From positions 1 to 16,322 of the forward strand of contig JBNLCC010000075.1 of NCBI GenBank assembly GCA_050303615.1: DNA of 16,322 nucleotides, in the 5' to 3' direction. This document shows, one piece after another, positions 1 to 8,138 of this stretch. Below the pieces are notes generated by a model. It was not told the DNA's origin, made no database searches, and saw only the letters and a program-made list of their open reading frames with translations. The translations under genes and the position numbers were made by a program. This DNA comes from CAZDXJ01 sp050303615. GTDB lineage: Bacteria; Pseudomonadota; Gammaproteobacteria; Methylococcales; Methylomonadaceae. Position 1 is the first letter of the stretch; each line of letters begins with the position of its first letter.

Positions 1-2
1 TC

Positions 3-2591
3 AGCTCGCCGACCAGTCCCTACGGCAATTTGACGATCGATAACACCGGCGCGTTCACCTATACGGTATTTAACGACCTGCCGGAAGTGCAATCGCTGGG
101 GGTCGGGCAAAATATTGTCGACACGTTTAATTACATGATTATCGGCGAGCTCGGCTTTACCTCGATCTCGACCGTCACGATCACGATCCTCGGCAACAAC
201 GCCAGCCTGACGGCGGAAGAGCAGGCGATCAAGGATAATGTGTTTGCGATGCACGACGAGGGCACGGTCATTAAAAATGTGACGCTGGAATTTTCCGGCA
301 ACGCGCTGGCCAACGATTCCGGCGCGTTGACCGCCTATCTCGACAGCCCGCCGACCGGCCGTTACGGCAATCTGGAATTCGATTCCGCCGGCAATTTCAA
401 CTATTCCCTCTTCAACGAATCCAGCGCGGTGCAATCGCTCAGGGAAGGGGAATTTCTGGTTGATGAGTTTGACTATTTCATCGAAGGCTTGCACGGTTAC
501 CGTTCCAAAACGACGATCACGATCTACATTCTCGGCAGCATCTTCGATCTGACCCCCGAAGAACAAGCTTTGAAGGATGCCGTGGTTGCGAGAGATGATG
601 AAAACACGGTCATCAAAGATACGTTGTTGGTGGCCTCCGGTAACGTGACCGACAATGATCTCGGCGCCAAAACAGCGAAGTTGATCGATGGACCGGTAGG
701 CAACTATGGTTCATTGGAATTCAATTCAGACGGCACTTATAAATACACCCTGACCGATCCGCCGGCGGCGTCAACCGGATATGTTTTTGATGTTTTCCCT
801 TATTCCATCGAAGGCGAGGGCGGGTATACTTCCGAAGCGGAATTAAAAATCTGGGTCTTGTTGCAGCCGATTACGCCGGAAGAGCAACAGGCGCTGATCG
901 AATCCATTTATGCGCTGGACGATGAAGATACCGTTATTCGACAGACCAAGGTATCGACCTCCGGCAATGTCGGTGACAATGATGGTCCTGGCGTGGAGAC
1001 ATTCTTATTGGGCGATGGTGTTAATCCGGGCAATCCGGCCGGAAACTTCGGCTCATTGGATTTTAATTCTAACGGCGATTACACCTACTCGCTTTACGCA
1101 GAATCCGAACAACCGGCCGGCTTTTGTTCCGCTGCGTTTGAAACGGATAAATTCGACTACCATGTCGAGGGCGTTGCCGGCCTGACATCCGACAATGCGA
1201 CGGCCACGCTGACTGTTTACATTCTTTGTGATCCGAACGCGGATGAGCAAAGTGAGCAGGCAATTCGCGACGGTATTATCGCCCGTCCCGACGAAGCGAC
1301 CGTGGTCAGAAATGAAACCGCGTCATCCGATGTATCGGGCAACGCCTTAGGGAATGATAGCGGCGCAATATCCGGCTATCTATCAAATGACCAAGGTGAA
1401 TATGAAGCGGGGTTAGGGATTGCGCAATACGGCAATTTTGAATTTAGCTCCGATGGCAGTTTTACCTATACCCTGGCGAATAATTTGCCGATTGTGAAGA
1501 ATCTGCCGCAAGGCGAATCGTTGGAAGAGGTATTCTATTACAGCATTATCGGTGAACATGGCTATACTTCGACCTCGACGATCACGATTCGTATCTTCGG
1601 CAGCCTTCAGGATATTGTCGATAATTCCGAGTTGGAGCCGAACGATATCCCGGCTCAGGCCACCGCGTTGACCACGACTAAATTAATGAAAGGTCAAATG
1701 CTCAATCCGAGTGACCAGGATTGGTTTAATATCGGCTTGGCAGCGAACCAGGTGATGCATATCGAGCTGTGTCCGCAAGGGAGCACTTGTGCCAATGAAA
1801 AATCTTGGGTGTTGTATGTGCTTAACAATCCGCCCGGTAATTATAATCCAACCTATTTAATAGGAACGTATCGTGACGATACGGGGGATTATGTTACTGG
1901 TTCTACTGTTGATTCAGACCATCTGTACTTGAATTACAGAAAAGGAAAATTGGATGACTATTTGATTGGCATAATTGACCCTTGCTTTGGAGAAAATAAC
2001 GCGATCGATATTGAAGTGGAAACGGCCACCGATATTTACGTCGCTATTTCCACGCCATTGCTGGGCGATGAAAGCACCGTTCAATGCGGACAGGGTGATG
2101 TCGTGTTGGAACGGCCCGGCGAACCTGACGGCCTTGATCCCGTGGCCGATGCTACAACGGAAGAATACCTGTTGGCATTTCCCTTCAGCGACGACGATTA
2201 CACGCTGTCGGTGACCAAGGGGACGACCGCCAACGCTATCGTCTCGGTCGGCGCGGCCAGCTACAACCCGGCAACCAGCGTTGTCGACATTCCCAAACTG
2301 CGGGTCGACAACAAACTGTACGAAGTGCAGTTGCAATTGCAACAGCCGGCGGCCAAGAAAGGCGCCCTGGGCGGACGCATTTTGACACTGGCCAAAGCGA
2401 AACGGCTGCCGGATGGATTGCGCGGCGACCCGAATCTGGCGTCGTTCAATCGTGATAACTTTCAGGCCCACCTGCCACTGGTGGTTCATTCCGGCAACGG
2501 CAAGCAATACGATGTCTGGCTGTTGTTGCATCCGGCTAAAAATGGCCACCCGCGCTACCTGGAATTGCTCAAAATCGCGCCCCGCCAATAA
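3..2591 (+). CDS. Large VCBS/cadherin-like repeat surface or secreted protein, 5' end outside the window
   Basis: The reading frame is open from the window edge. The residues before the TTG at 30 already match the repeat (SPYGNL versus RYGNLEF further on), so the true start lies upstream. Counting from that TTG, the visible part has the end of one repeat (to about residue 55) and four full repeats (about 56-169, 170-278, 279-399, 400-524). Each begins with an acidic linker (TPEEQALKD type), then a DDExTV strand, a GN(A/V)xxND turn, YGSLEFNSDGTYxYTL and a final TxTITIxILG strand, as in VCBS/tandem-95 Ig-like domains. Residues 534-730 open with ELEPNDIPAQAT and DQDWF, which resembles a pre-peptidase C-terminal (PPC) domain. 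Residues 736-853 form a separate module with a repeated (I/L)PxLxV...Y(E/D)V motif. Six cysteines (366, 400, 581, 587, 652, 686) suit an exported protein. An adhesin or matrix role is inferred. No catalytic motif or RTX nonapeptide is visible in this part. Confidence 0.8.
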   Translation, partial: SSPTSPYGNLTIDNTGAFTYTVFNDLPEVQSLGVGQNIVDTFNYMIIGELGFTSISTVTITILGNNASLTAEEQAIKDNVFAMHDEGTVIKNVTLEFSGNALANDSGALTAYLDSPPTGRYGNLEFDSAGNFNYSLFNESSAVQSLREGEFLVDEFDYFIEGLHGYRSKTTITIYILGSIFDLTPEEQALKDAVVARDDENTVIKDTLLVASGNVTDNDLGAKTAKLIDGPVGNYGSLEFNSDGTYKYTLTDPPAASTGYVFDVFPYSIEGEGGYTSEAELKIWVLLQPITPEEQQALIESIYALDDEDTVIRQTKVSTSGNVGDNDGPGVETFLLGDGVNPGNPAGNFGSLDFNSNGDYTYSLYAESEQPAGFCSAAFETDKFDYHVEGVAGLTSDNATATLTVYILCDPNADEQSEQAIRDGIIARPDEATVVRNETASSDVSGNALGNDSGAISGYLSNDQGEYEAGLGIAQYGNFEFSSDGSFTYTLANNLPIVKNLPQGESLEEVFYYSIIGEHGYTSTSTITIRIFGSLQDIVDNSELEPNDIPAQATALTTTKLMKGQMLNPSDQDWFNIGLAANQVMHIELCPQGSTCANEKSWVLYVLNNPPGNYNPTYLIGTYRDDTGDYVTGSTVDSDHLYLNYRKGKLDDYLIGIIDPCFGENNAIDIEVETATDIYVAISTPLLGDESTVQCGQGDVVLERPGEPDGLDPVADATTEEYLLAFPFSDDDYTLSVTKGTTANAIVSVGAASYNPATSVVDIPKLRVDNKLYEVQLQLQQPAAKKGALGGRILTLAKAKRLPDGLRGDPNLASFNRDNFQAHLPLVVHSGNGKQYDVWLLLHPAKNGHPRYLELLKIAPRQ
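195..1601 (+). repeat. Four tandem VCBS-like domain repeats in the coding sequence
   Basis: Protein-level repeats of about 109-125 residues at 195-536, 537-863, 864-1226 and 1227-1601; a fifth, incomplete copy ends at 194. All share the acidic linker, DD(E)xTV, xGNxxxND, YGxLxFxSxGxYxYxL and a GYTS/GLTS plus TxTxxIxI ending. Unit 3 has an inserted NPGNPAG loop and unit 4 has NDQGEYEAGLGIAQ at the same place. The copies are clearly diverged, so this is an old domain array and not a fresh DNA duplication. Confidence 0.75.
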
Positions 2592-2594
2592 ACC

Positions 2595-2646
2595 AGGGAT
2601 CGGCTCGGGGTGATGGGCGCAATCCCGTCACTCCGAGCCGATCCTT
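2595..2646. terminator. Long perfect-type hairpin, probable bidirectional terminator
   Basis: The arms 2595-2617 and 2624-2646 pair over 23 positions, with three G-T wobbles (2596/2645, 2609/2632, 2614/2627), around a six-base loop CGCAAT. The core arm is GGATCGGCTCGG against CCGAGCCGATCC. It starts four bases after the stop codon of the upstream plus-strand gene and lies between two convergent genes. The U-tract is only TTT (2645-2647) on the plus strand and is followed by AT-rich sequence. The minus-strand side also ends in a short T run. Termination in both directions is inferred from position and stem strength. Confidence 0.75.
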
Positions 2647-2666
2647 TCAACAATATTTCCGACGGG

Positions 2667-2753
2667 GTAGGTTGGGCTGGCGAAGCCAACCCAACATTTT
2701 TCAGATTAGGCCAAGATAAAATTGGGTGGCGAACCGTACGCAATCCAGCCTAC
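2667..2753. repeat. 87-bp palindromic repeat element (GTAGGTTGGG family, MITE/REP-like)
   Basis: The element is bounded by GTAGG (2667-2671) and CCTAC (2749-2753). Its left half contains a hairpin with arms 2671-2681 and 2685-2695 (GTTGGGCTGGC against GCCAACCCAAC, one mismatch). Its right half carries TTGGGTGGCGAACCGTACGC followed by the closing end. The outer GTAGGTTGGG/CCTAC ends are shared with the repeats at 15529-16054, so the same kind of element sits at both ends of the window. No coding capacity. Confidence 0.6.
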
Positions 2754-2767
2754 TGACCGCGAACTTG

Positions 2768-5089
2768 TCACGACTGCGCCTTCGGCCCTTCGACATCGGC
2801 CGGGTCGCCTTCGTAGGGCGTGGCATATTTGCAGTCTTTTTGCGGGCAGACCTTTTCGGTGCCCCGCCGTTTAGTGGATTTCAGTGTCAAAATCGGCCAG
2901 TTGCATTCCGGGCAATTTTCCGTGACCGGGACATTCCATAACGCGTAATCACATTTCGGATAAGCGGAACAGGAATAAAAAACTTTGCCGTTGCGCGATT
3001 TGCGTTTCAGAATTGTGCCTTTTTTACATTGCGGGCATTGCACGCCGGTATCCAGCGGTTTTTCCAGCGGTTCGATATATTTGCATTGCGGATAAGCGCT
3101 GCAGCCGATGAACTTGCCGTAGCGCCCGGTTTTGATCACCAGGGGCGAATGGCACTCCGGACAACTCCTGCCTTCAACAATCTCGGGCTCCTGAGCCTGG
3201 TTGCCGTCATCATTAAGATTCCGGGTATAAGAACATTCGGGATAATTGGTGCAACCGATAAAACGGCCGTTGCGGCCCAGCCTGATCGATAGGGGGCTGC
3301 CGCATTTCGGGCATTTTTCATCCAACGCTTCATGCGTCACATCTTTACGCTGTACGCTGGTTTCTTTCTCATGGATCAAGTGGTTAAACGGCTTCCAGAA
3401 TTCGCCCATTAACGGGATCCAATCCTTTTCACCGCGGGAAACCGCATCCAGGTCGTCTTCCAAATCGGCGGTAAAGCCGTAATCGACATATTTGGTGAAA
3501 TGTTCGGTCAGGAATTTGTTGACGATTCTGCCGACGTCGGTCGGATGAAAGCGTTTGTTTTCCAACGTGACGTAATCACGGTTCTGCAACGTGGAAATGA
3601 TCGAGGCGTAGGTGGACGGGCGGCCGATGCCGTGTTCTTCCAACGACTTAACCAGACTGGCTTCGCTGTAGCGCGGCGGCGGTTCAGTGAAATGCTGGCC
3701 GGCAATAATGTCGTTGAGCGGCACCGGTCGGCCCTTTTCCAACGTAGGCAAAAAGGTTTCCTTGTCGTCGCTGTCTTTGCTGTCGTCCTTGCCTTCCAGG
3801 TAAACGGTCATAAAGCCGGGTTTGGCGATCGATGATCCGGTGGCACGGAACATGTTTTTTTCGTTGCCGCAGATCAGGTCAACCGCAACGGTATTAATCG
3901 TGGCGTGGATCATCTGGCAGGCAATGGTGCGTTTCCAGATCAGGTTGTAGAGTTTTTGTTGCTCCGCGCTGAGATAGGGCTGCAATTCATTGGGCAGACG
4001 CATTACCGACGTGGGCCGGATCGCTTCATGCGCTTCCTGGGCGTTTTTGGATTTTGTTTTGTAGATGCGCGGTTGATCGGGCAGGTTTTCAGTGCCGTAC
4101 TTTTCTTTGATTAAGCCGCGTATTTCGGCAACGGCTTCGGCTGCCAGGTTTACCGAGTCGGTACGCATATAGCTGATCAGGCCGACCGTTTCACCGCCGA
4201 TATCGATGCCTTCATAGAGCTGTTGCGCAACCATCATGGTGCGCTTGGTGGTGAATCCCAATTTGCGCGCCGCTTCCTGCTGCAGTGTCGAAGTGATGAA
4301 CGGCGCGGCGGGATGGCGTTTGCGCTGTTTGTTTTCCAGTTCGGCGACAATTAAATTCCCGTCGGCCAACGCCAGCAGCGCCTGCTTGACGAATTCCGCG
4401 CGTTGTTCGTTTTCAATGCTGAACTGGTGTAATTTTTCGCCTTCGAAAATCGTCAGTTTGGCTTTAAAAGCCTGTCCGTCGGCACTTAGGTCGGCATCGA
4501 TGGTCCAGTATTCACGGGTTTTGAAGGCTTCGATTTCCAGTTCGCGCTCAACGATCATACGCAATGCCGGACTTTGCACCCGGCCTGCGGAAAGCCCTCG
4601 GCGAATTTTTTTCCACAACAACGGCGAAAGATTGAAACCGACCAGATAATCCAAGGCGCGGCGCGCTTGTTGGGCATTGATTAAATTAACGGACAATTCG
4701 GCGGGGTTGTTGATCGCTTCGGTAACGGCTTTTTTGGTAATTTCGTGGAAAACCACGCGATGAATCGGTTTGTCCTTAAGTATTTTTTTCGTTTTCAGCA
4801 ATTCCAGTAAGTGCCAGGAAATCGCTTCCCCCTCCCGGTCCGGGTCGGTTGCCAGATAGAGGGCATCGGCCTGTCGGGCCGCTTTGGCGATCGCCTGCAC
4901 ATGGCGCTGATTGCGTTCAATGACTTCGTATTTCATGGCAAAGTCGTGTTCCGTATCGACCGCACCCTCTTTAGGTATCAGATCTCGCACATGGCCGAAC
5001 GACGCCAGAACGTGAAAATCCTTGCCGAGATATTTTTCTATGGTTTTTGCTTTTGCCGGGGATTCTACAATAACTAGGTTGTAACTCAT
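2768..5089 (-). CDS. topA: DNA topoisomerase I (type IA, omega protein)
   Basis: 773 residues; it relaxes negative supercoils by cutting one strand and passing the other through. The N-terminal TOPRIM domain shows VESPAKAKTI with Glu9 and the acidic triad TDPDREGE (Asp82, Asp84, Glu86). GLISYMRTDS holds the catalytic Tyr307 and Arg309, and QEAHEAIRPT (His354) follows. The C-terminus carries four C4 zinc ribbons at about 593-619, 643-669, 685-713 and 726-753, each CxxC...Cx5C or close to it. The protein is shorter than E. coli TopA (865 residues), mainly at the C-terminal tail. An acidic insert, KDDSKDSDD, lies near residue 438. It starts at ATG 5089 with no strong Shine-Dalgarno sequence. It is the last gene of the minus-strand run lysM-dprA-smg-topA, but a 132-bp gap with a palindrome separates it from smg, so it may also have its own promoter. 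Confidence 0.97.
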   Translation of the reverse strand: MSYNLVIVESPAKAKTIEKYLGKDFHVLASFGHVRDLIPKEGAVDTEHDFAMKYEVIERNQRHVQAIAKAARQADALYLATDPDREGEAISWHLLELLKTKKILKDKPIHRVVFHEITKKAVTEAINNPAELSVNLINAQQARRALDYLVGFNLSPLLWKKIRRGLSAGRVQSPALRMIVERELEIEAFKTREYWTIDADLSADGQAFKAKLTIFEGEKLHQFSIENEQRAEFVKQALLALADGNLIVAELENKQRKRHPAAPFITSTLQQEAARKLGFTTKRTMMVAQQLYEGIDIGGETVGLISYMRTDSVNLAAEAVAEIRGLIKEKYGTENLPDQPRIYKTKSKNAQEAHEAIRPTSVMRLPNELQPYLSAEQQKLYNLIWKRTIACQMIHATINTVAVDLICGNEKNMFRATGSSIAKPGFMTVYLEGKDDSKDSDDKETFLPTLEKGRPVPLNDIIAGQHFTEPPPRYSEASLVKSLEEHGIGRPSTYASIISTLQNRDYVTLENKRFHPTDVGRIVNKFLTEHFTKYVDYGFTADLEDDLDAVSRGEKDWIPLMGEFWKPFNHLIHEKETSVQRKDVTHEALDEKCPKCGSPLSIRLGRNGRFIGCTNYPECSYTRNLNDDGNQAQEPEIVEGRSCPECHSPLVIKTGRYGKFIGCSAYPQCKYIEPLEKPLDTGVQCPQCKKGTILKRKSRNGKVFYSCSAYPKCDYALWNVPVTENCPECNWPILTLKSTKRRGTEKVCPQKDCKYATPYEGDPADVEGPKAQS

Positions 5090-5124
5090 TAAGCTAAATG
5101 GATTGTTGTTTCTTGTTACAGTGT

Positions 5125-5212
5125 TCGCACATCAAATTTCGGTTTTCCATCTCTCCCGTTGCTGCCCGTCGCCTTCAGAAAAGCAAATGGAATAACGAAA
5201 TTTGATGTGCGA
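5125..5212. repeat. Imperfect palindrome between smg and topA
   Basis: A 17-bp perfect inverted repeat, TCGCACATCAAATTTCG (5125-5141) against its complement at 5196-5212, continues inward after a mismatch-pair-mismatch step with TTCCAT/ATGGAA (5145-5150/5187-5192, including flanking pairs). A further TTGCT/AGCAA pair follows at 5159-5163/5182-5186. The whole can fold into one long stem-loop of about 88 nt. It fills most of the 132-bp smg-topA gap. It has no T-run, so it is either a small mobile palindromic element or an RNA structure in the topA leader. Confidence 0.6.
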
Positions 5213-5221
5213 TAGGTATAA

Positions 5222-5689
5222 TCAATGCAGATAAGCAGGCGCCGTATCATAGACGATATCTTCCATTCTGGAAAAGGCGAGTTCATCGTCAGGCTGGCTG
5301 AGCAATACCATGAGTACGATCCACTTTAATTTTTCCAGCGATATGTCTTCATTTTCCAAAGCCATTACCCGGTCAATGACAATTTCCCGGCTATCGGCTT
5401 TAAGAATACCGGTTTGTTCCAGAAAAATAAGAAAATTTCGGCATTCGAGATCGAGTTTGGCTGTTTCGGGTTCGGAAAAAATACGAAATGCCGATGATAC
5501 GATCGGCTCAACGGAGCGTAGCGAGCCTAATGATTCAAGCCAGTCAAATGCCTTGCCGACTTCGATGTCGCCGAATCCTGCTTCGATTAATTCAGTTCTG
5601 ATAGCATCACTGTCGGGAAATAATTCAATCTCATCGTCGAGATAATTTTCGAAAAGATAAATCAGCACTTCAAAAATAGTTTCTTTCAT
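5222..5689 (-). CDS. smg: Smg family protein (DUF494)
   Basis: 155 residues, close to the usual 155-160 of the family. The N-terminus MKETIFEVLIYLFENY and the order after dprA identify it as Smg/DUF494, a conserved gammaproteobacterial and betaproteobacterial protein of unknown biochemical role. The protein is acidic, soluble and probably helical, with no signal peptide or membrane segment. Segments with FDWLESL near residue 48 and LKWIVLMVLLSQPDDE near 121-136 are the recognisable family parts. The start ATG at 5689 lies 30 bp after the dprA stop, so the two genes are probably co-transcribed. No function should be read from the name. Confidence 0.9.
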   Translation of the reverse strand: MKETIFEVLIYLFENYLDDEIELFPDSDAIRTELIEAGFGDIEVGKAFDWLESLGSLRSVEPIVSSAFRIFSEPETAKLDLECRNFLIFLEQTGILKADSREIVIDRVMALENEDISLEKLKWIVLMVLLSQPDDELAFSRMEDIVYDTAPAYLH

Positions 5690-5719
5690 AATTGATCTTA
5701 TTTGGGCTGCCTGTTCCAG

Positions 5720-6826
5720 CTATTTTATTCGAATATAGCCGCCGCCCGGGGCAGCAGCTATGTAACCATTTAGCTCCAGAAGCAGCAACATTGAAGAAAT
5801 AACTTCTACGGATTCACCACTTTCGTTAACCAGTGTATCCACCGATGTGGGGCTGAACATAATAAGATTCAATAATTTTTGTTGCTCCAGGTCAAGTGTT
5901 GATTGTTCGTCAGGCGGGATATTTATTTCATGTGGTTGATTATATTGATTAAATTCTTCCAAAATATCCTGGGTGGTTTCGACCAGCTTGGCGCCTTCGC
6001 GAATCAGGGCATTGCAGCCCCGGGCCAGCGGGTTGTGTATCGAGCCCGGGATCGCGAAAACCTCTCGCCCTTGTTCCAGCGCGAGCCGGGCGGTAATCAG
6101 CGAGCCGCTTTGCTTGGCCGCTTCAACTACCAGCAGACCGATGCTTAGACCGCTGATAATACGGTTGCGCCGCGGAAAATGGTTGGCTTTTGCGGGAGTC
6201 CCGGGGGGGAATTCGGAAACCAGGGCGCCTGATGCGGCAATCTCAATTGCCAAGTCCTTGTGCCGCGCCGGGTAAATCCTGTCCAACCCGGTTCCGGCGA
6301 CGGCAATGGTCGGCGCGTTCGCTTTCAAGGCGCCCCGATGGCCGGCCGCGTCAATGCCTAATGCCAGGCCGCTGGTGATGGTAAAACCCTGTTTCGACAG
6401 CGTATTGGCAAAATCCTCCGCGGTTCTTATTCCCGGTGCGGACGGGTTGCGGCTACCCACGACGGCGATTTGCGCTGTTGACAATAAGGCCGGGTTGCCT
6501 CTGATGAACAGTACCGGCGGCGGGTCGGCAATCTCTTTCAGTTGTTCCGGGTAGGCGTGGTCAGTCAGCGTCAGCATACTGTTGCCCGGCTGTGCGAGCC
6601 AAGCCAAGTCTTGTTCAACTCGGGCCCAATCCGGATTCTTTATGGCCCGTATGGACTGGTCTTTCAAACCCAATGCGGCAAGGCTTTGAGCGGATTCGGA
6701 AAATAATTGCTGCGGACCGCACTGGTCTATAATTTTTAACAGGGTCCGGCAGCCGAGACCCGGGGTACGCAACAGCGCAAACCAGAATCCGGCTTGTTCG
6801 GCGGAGCTGGAATCTATTTCGTTCAT
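5720..6826 (-). CDS. dprA: DNA-processing protein DprA
   Basis: 368 residues. DprA binds incoming single-stranded DNA in the cytoplasm and loads RecA during natural transformation. The extended Rossmann fold spans about residues 85-290 and shows VVGSRNPSAPG (122-132), SGLALGIDAAGHRGAL (152-167), AGTGLDRIYP (177-186), SEFPPGTPAKANHFPRRNRI (204-223) and AIPGSI (258-263). The N-terminal helical region (LLRTPGLG) resembles the SAM/HhH-like part. Residues about 310-368 match the C-terminal winged-helix (DML1-like) domain. It starts at ATG 6826, where no clear Shine-Dalgarno sequence is visible. lysM ends 85 bp upstream and smg begins 30 bp downstream. Natural competence cannot be concluded from this gene alone, because dprA is also widespread in species not known to be competent. 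Confidence 0.96.
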   Translation of the reverse strand: MNEIDSSSAEQAGFWFALLRTPGLGCRTLLKIIDQCGPQQLFSESAQSLAALGLKDQSIRAIKNPDWARVEQDLAWLAQPGNSMLTLTDHAYPEQLKEIADPPPVLFIRGNPALLSTAQIAVVGSRNPSAPGIRTAEDFANTLSKQGFTITSGLALGIDAAGHRGALKANAPTIAVAGTGLDRIYPARHKDLAIEIAASGALVSEFPPGTPAKANHFPRRNRIISGLSIGLLVVEAAKQSGSLITARLALEQGREVFAIPGSIHNPLARGCNALIREGAKLVETTQDILEEFNQYNQPHEINIPPDEQSTLDLEQQKLLNLIMFSPTSVDTLVNESGESVEVISSMLLLLELNGYIAAAPGGGYIRIK

Positions 6827-6911
6827 GAGAGCTGGTAATTGCGCGGCATATCATTCCTGAACGAAGTAAAGCGGTAGCGTAGCCAAGTTCCACGCGTCCG
6901 TTTGTTGCAAG

Positions 6912-7985
6912 TTAAGGCGTCGCAACTTTATCCAGCAGATGAATGGCATTTACGGCATACATAACCAGTGCGTAACTCACCCGTTCGAATGGGCGGAACA
7001 CTAACAGTGTGCCGGAAAATTCTTCAGGGAGATCGACCGGCTGATTTTTATTTAAAGCGTAAGGATCCCTGACTACCTGGCGTTTTTGGAAAATATCCAG
7101 TACGTGTCCGCTTTCCAAGCCGTCCGTTGTCCCTTTGTCGATGACGACGATATCATATTGGCCGATTTCATAAACGCCATTCAGCACATTGATGATGCTG
7201 CCGGAAACCTTTTCTTTAGGCGGGTGCGGGAAATAATTCAGTGCGATGTCGCCTTTATCGTTGGAAATAAGACGGTCCCCCATCCTGATCTCACGGTCCG
7301 ACTCGGTAATCAGCAGCGTAGCCGGGTCACCGGGTTTCTGCAGTGTTGATGTGGCGACATATTCGGCTTCATAGCCCAATATTTCTTTGGTTTGCGGATG
7401 TTTGTACGGTTTCCCCTTGCGAAACACGGTATAAATCAGGTTGTCCGGAGACGGGATGGTGCGGGCGTAAATGCGGTCTCCGGCGCCGCCGACGATATGT
7501 TCGCCGACAACATCGATAACGTAGGGTGATCTTTCGAGTTCCGTTTTCCCGACCACTCTGGGATAGGTTAAAAATGGTGCAATGGATTCGATGGGGATTA
7601 ACTTGATGGCGTCTTCGATTGGTGTTTCCCGGATATGAGGGTAAAACAGCGGGTGTTGCTCCGAGGATGCCCCATCCGCTGTAGCCAGGTCACCGGACAT
7701 CGGATATTTGGTCAGCGAAATCCGGGGTTTACCGTCTACCATGGAAAAGTAGATTGTATCGCCGGGATAAATCAGGTTGGGATTTTCGATTTGTGCGTTG
7801 TTTTCCCAAATTTCCGGCCATTGAGCGGGATTTTGTAAAAATTTTCCGGCTATACCCCATAAGGTGTCGCCTTTGACAACGGTATATTGATCCGGATGTT
7901 CCGGATTAAGGTTGATGTCACGCGCCCAGCTGTTCAGGCTGAAAACCATGGGAACTAATAGTCCGAGAAATACTCGAAAAGCCAT
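6912..7985 (-). CDS. Exported LysM-domain protein
   Basis: 357 residues. A signal peptide is visible (MAFRVFLGLLVPMVFS, probable cleavage after SWA at residue 21), followed at about 34-78 by one LysM domain (YTVVKGDTLWGIAGKFL to NPNLIYPGDTI). LysM binds the glycan strands of peptidoglycan, so the mature protein is expected in the periplasm. The remaining 270 residues are a conserved region of unknown function. It includes a region with YVIDVVGEHIVGGAGDRIYAR near 155 and a C-terminal IDKGTTDGLESGHVLDIF segment, which suggests small beta-barrel folds. The start ATG 7985 has a good AGGA ribosome site seven bases upstream (7993-7996 on the minus strand). A LysM gene beside dprA and facing def is a recurring arrangement in gammaproteobacteria. 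It is the first gene of the minus-strand run. Confidence 0.9.
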   Translation of the reverse strand: MAFRVFLGLLVPMVFSLNSWARDINLNPEHPDQYTVVKGDTLWGIAGKFLQNPAQWPEIWENNAQIENPNLIYPGDTIYFSMVDGKPRISLTKYPMSGDLATADGASSEQHPLFYPHIRETPIEDAIKLIPIESIAPFLTYPRVVGKTELERSPYVIDVVGEHIVGGAGDRIYARTIPSPDNLIYTVFRKGKPYKHPQTKEILGYEAEYVATSTLQKPGDPATLLITESDREIRMGDRLISNDKGDIALNYFPHPPKEKVSGSIINVLNGVYEIGQYDIVVIDKGTTDGLESGHVLDIFQKRQVVRDPYALNKNQPVDLPEEFSGTLLVFRPFERVSYALVMYAVNAIHLLDKVATP

Positions 7986-8138
7986 AAATTAATCCTGTCA
8001 GTTCAAAAATCCGAATCCTTGACACTCAGGTATTTTCCAGCCATGATGCCAAGGATTCGGAGTTCAATAATATTGCTGATTCAAAGTTTAGATGAATTCA
8101 TATAGAATTCCAGTATATAGATTTTAGTGGAGAATTTT
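7986..8138. promoter_or_regulatory. Divergent lysM/def intergenic region with a 12-bp inverted repeat
   Basis: This 153-bp region should hold the promoters of both divergent runs. It contains a perfect 12-bp inverted repeat, TCCGAATCCTTG (8010-8021) and CAAGGATTCGGA (8050-8061), with a 28-base loop, lying 25 bases upstream of the lysM start codon. Closer to def is a near-palindrome GAATTC-ATATA-GAATTC (8094-8110) followed by TATATAGAT. The AT-rich hexamers around 8101-8121 could be a -10 element for def, but I see no convincing -35 partner. Confidence 0.5.

Noticed and set aside
1963..1988. Sigma-54 promoter look-alike TTGGCAT...TTGC
   Set aside because: The GG to GC spacing is too long for a -24/-12 promoter and it lies inside a coding region.
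1914..2588. 224-codon open frame on the minus strand
   Set aside because: It is antisense to the end of the repeat protein, whose frame shows recognisable domains. The minus-strand product has no motif and unusual composition.
6615..6893. 92-codon open frame on the minus strand overlapping the start of dprA
   Set aside because: It is in another frame than dprA, covers its conserved N-terminus and has no recognisable domain.
8127..8138. Upstream GTG start for def
   Set aside because: It overlaps the GGAG ribosome site for the GTG at 8139, and the four extra residues are not conserved in deformylases.
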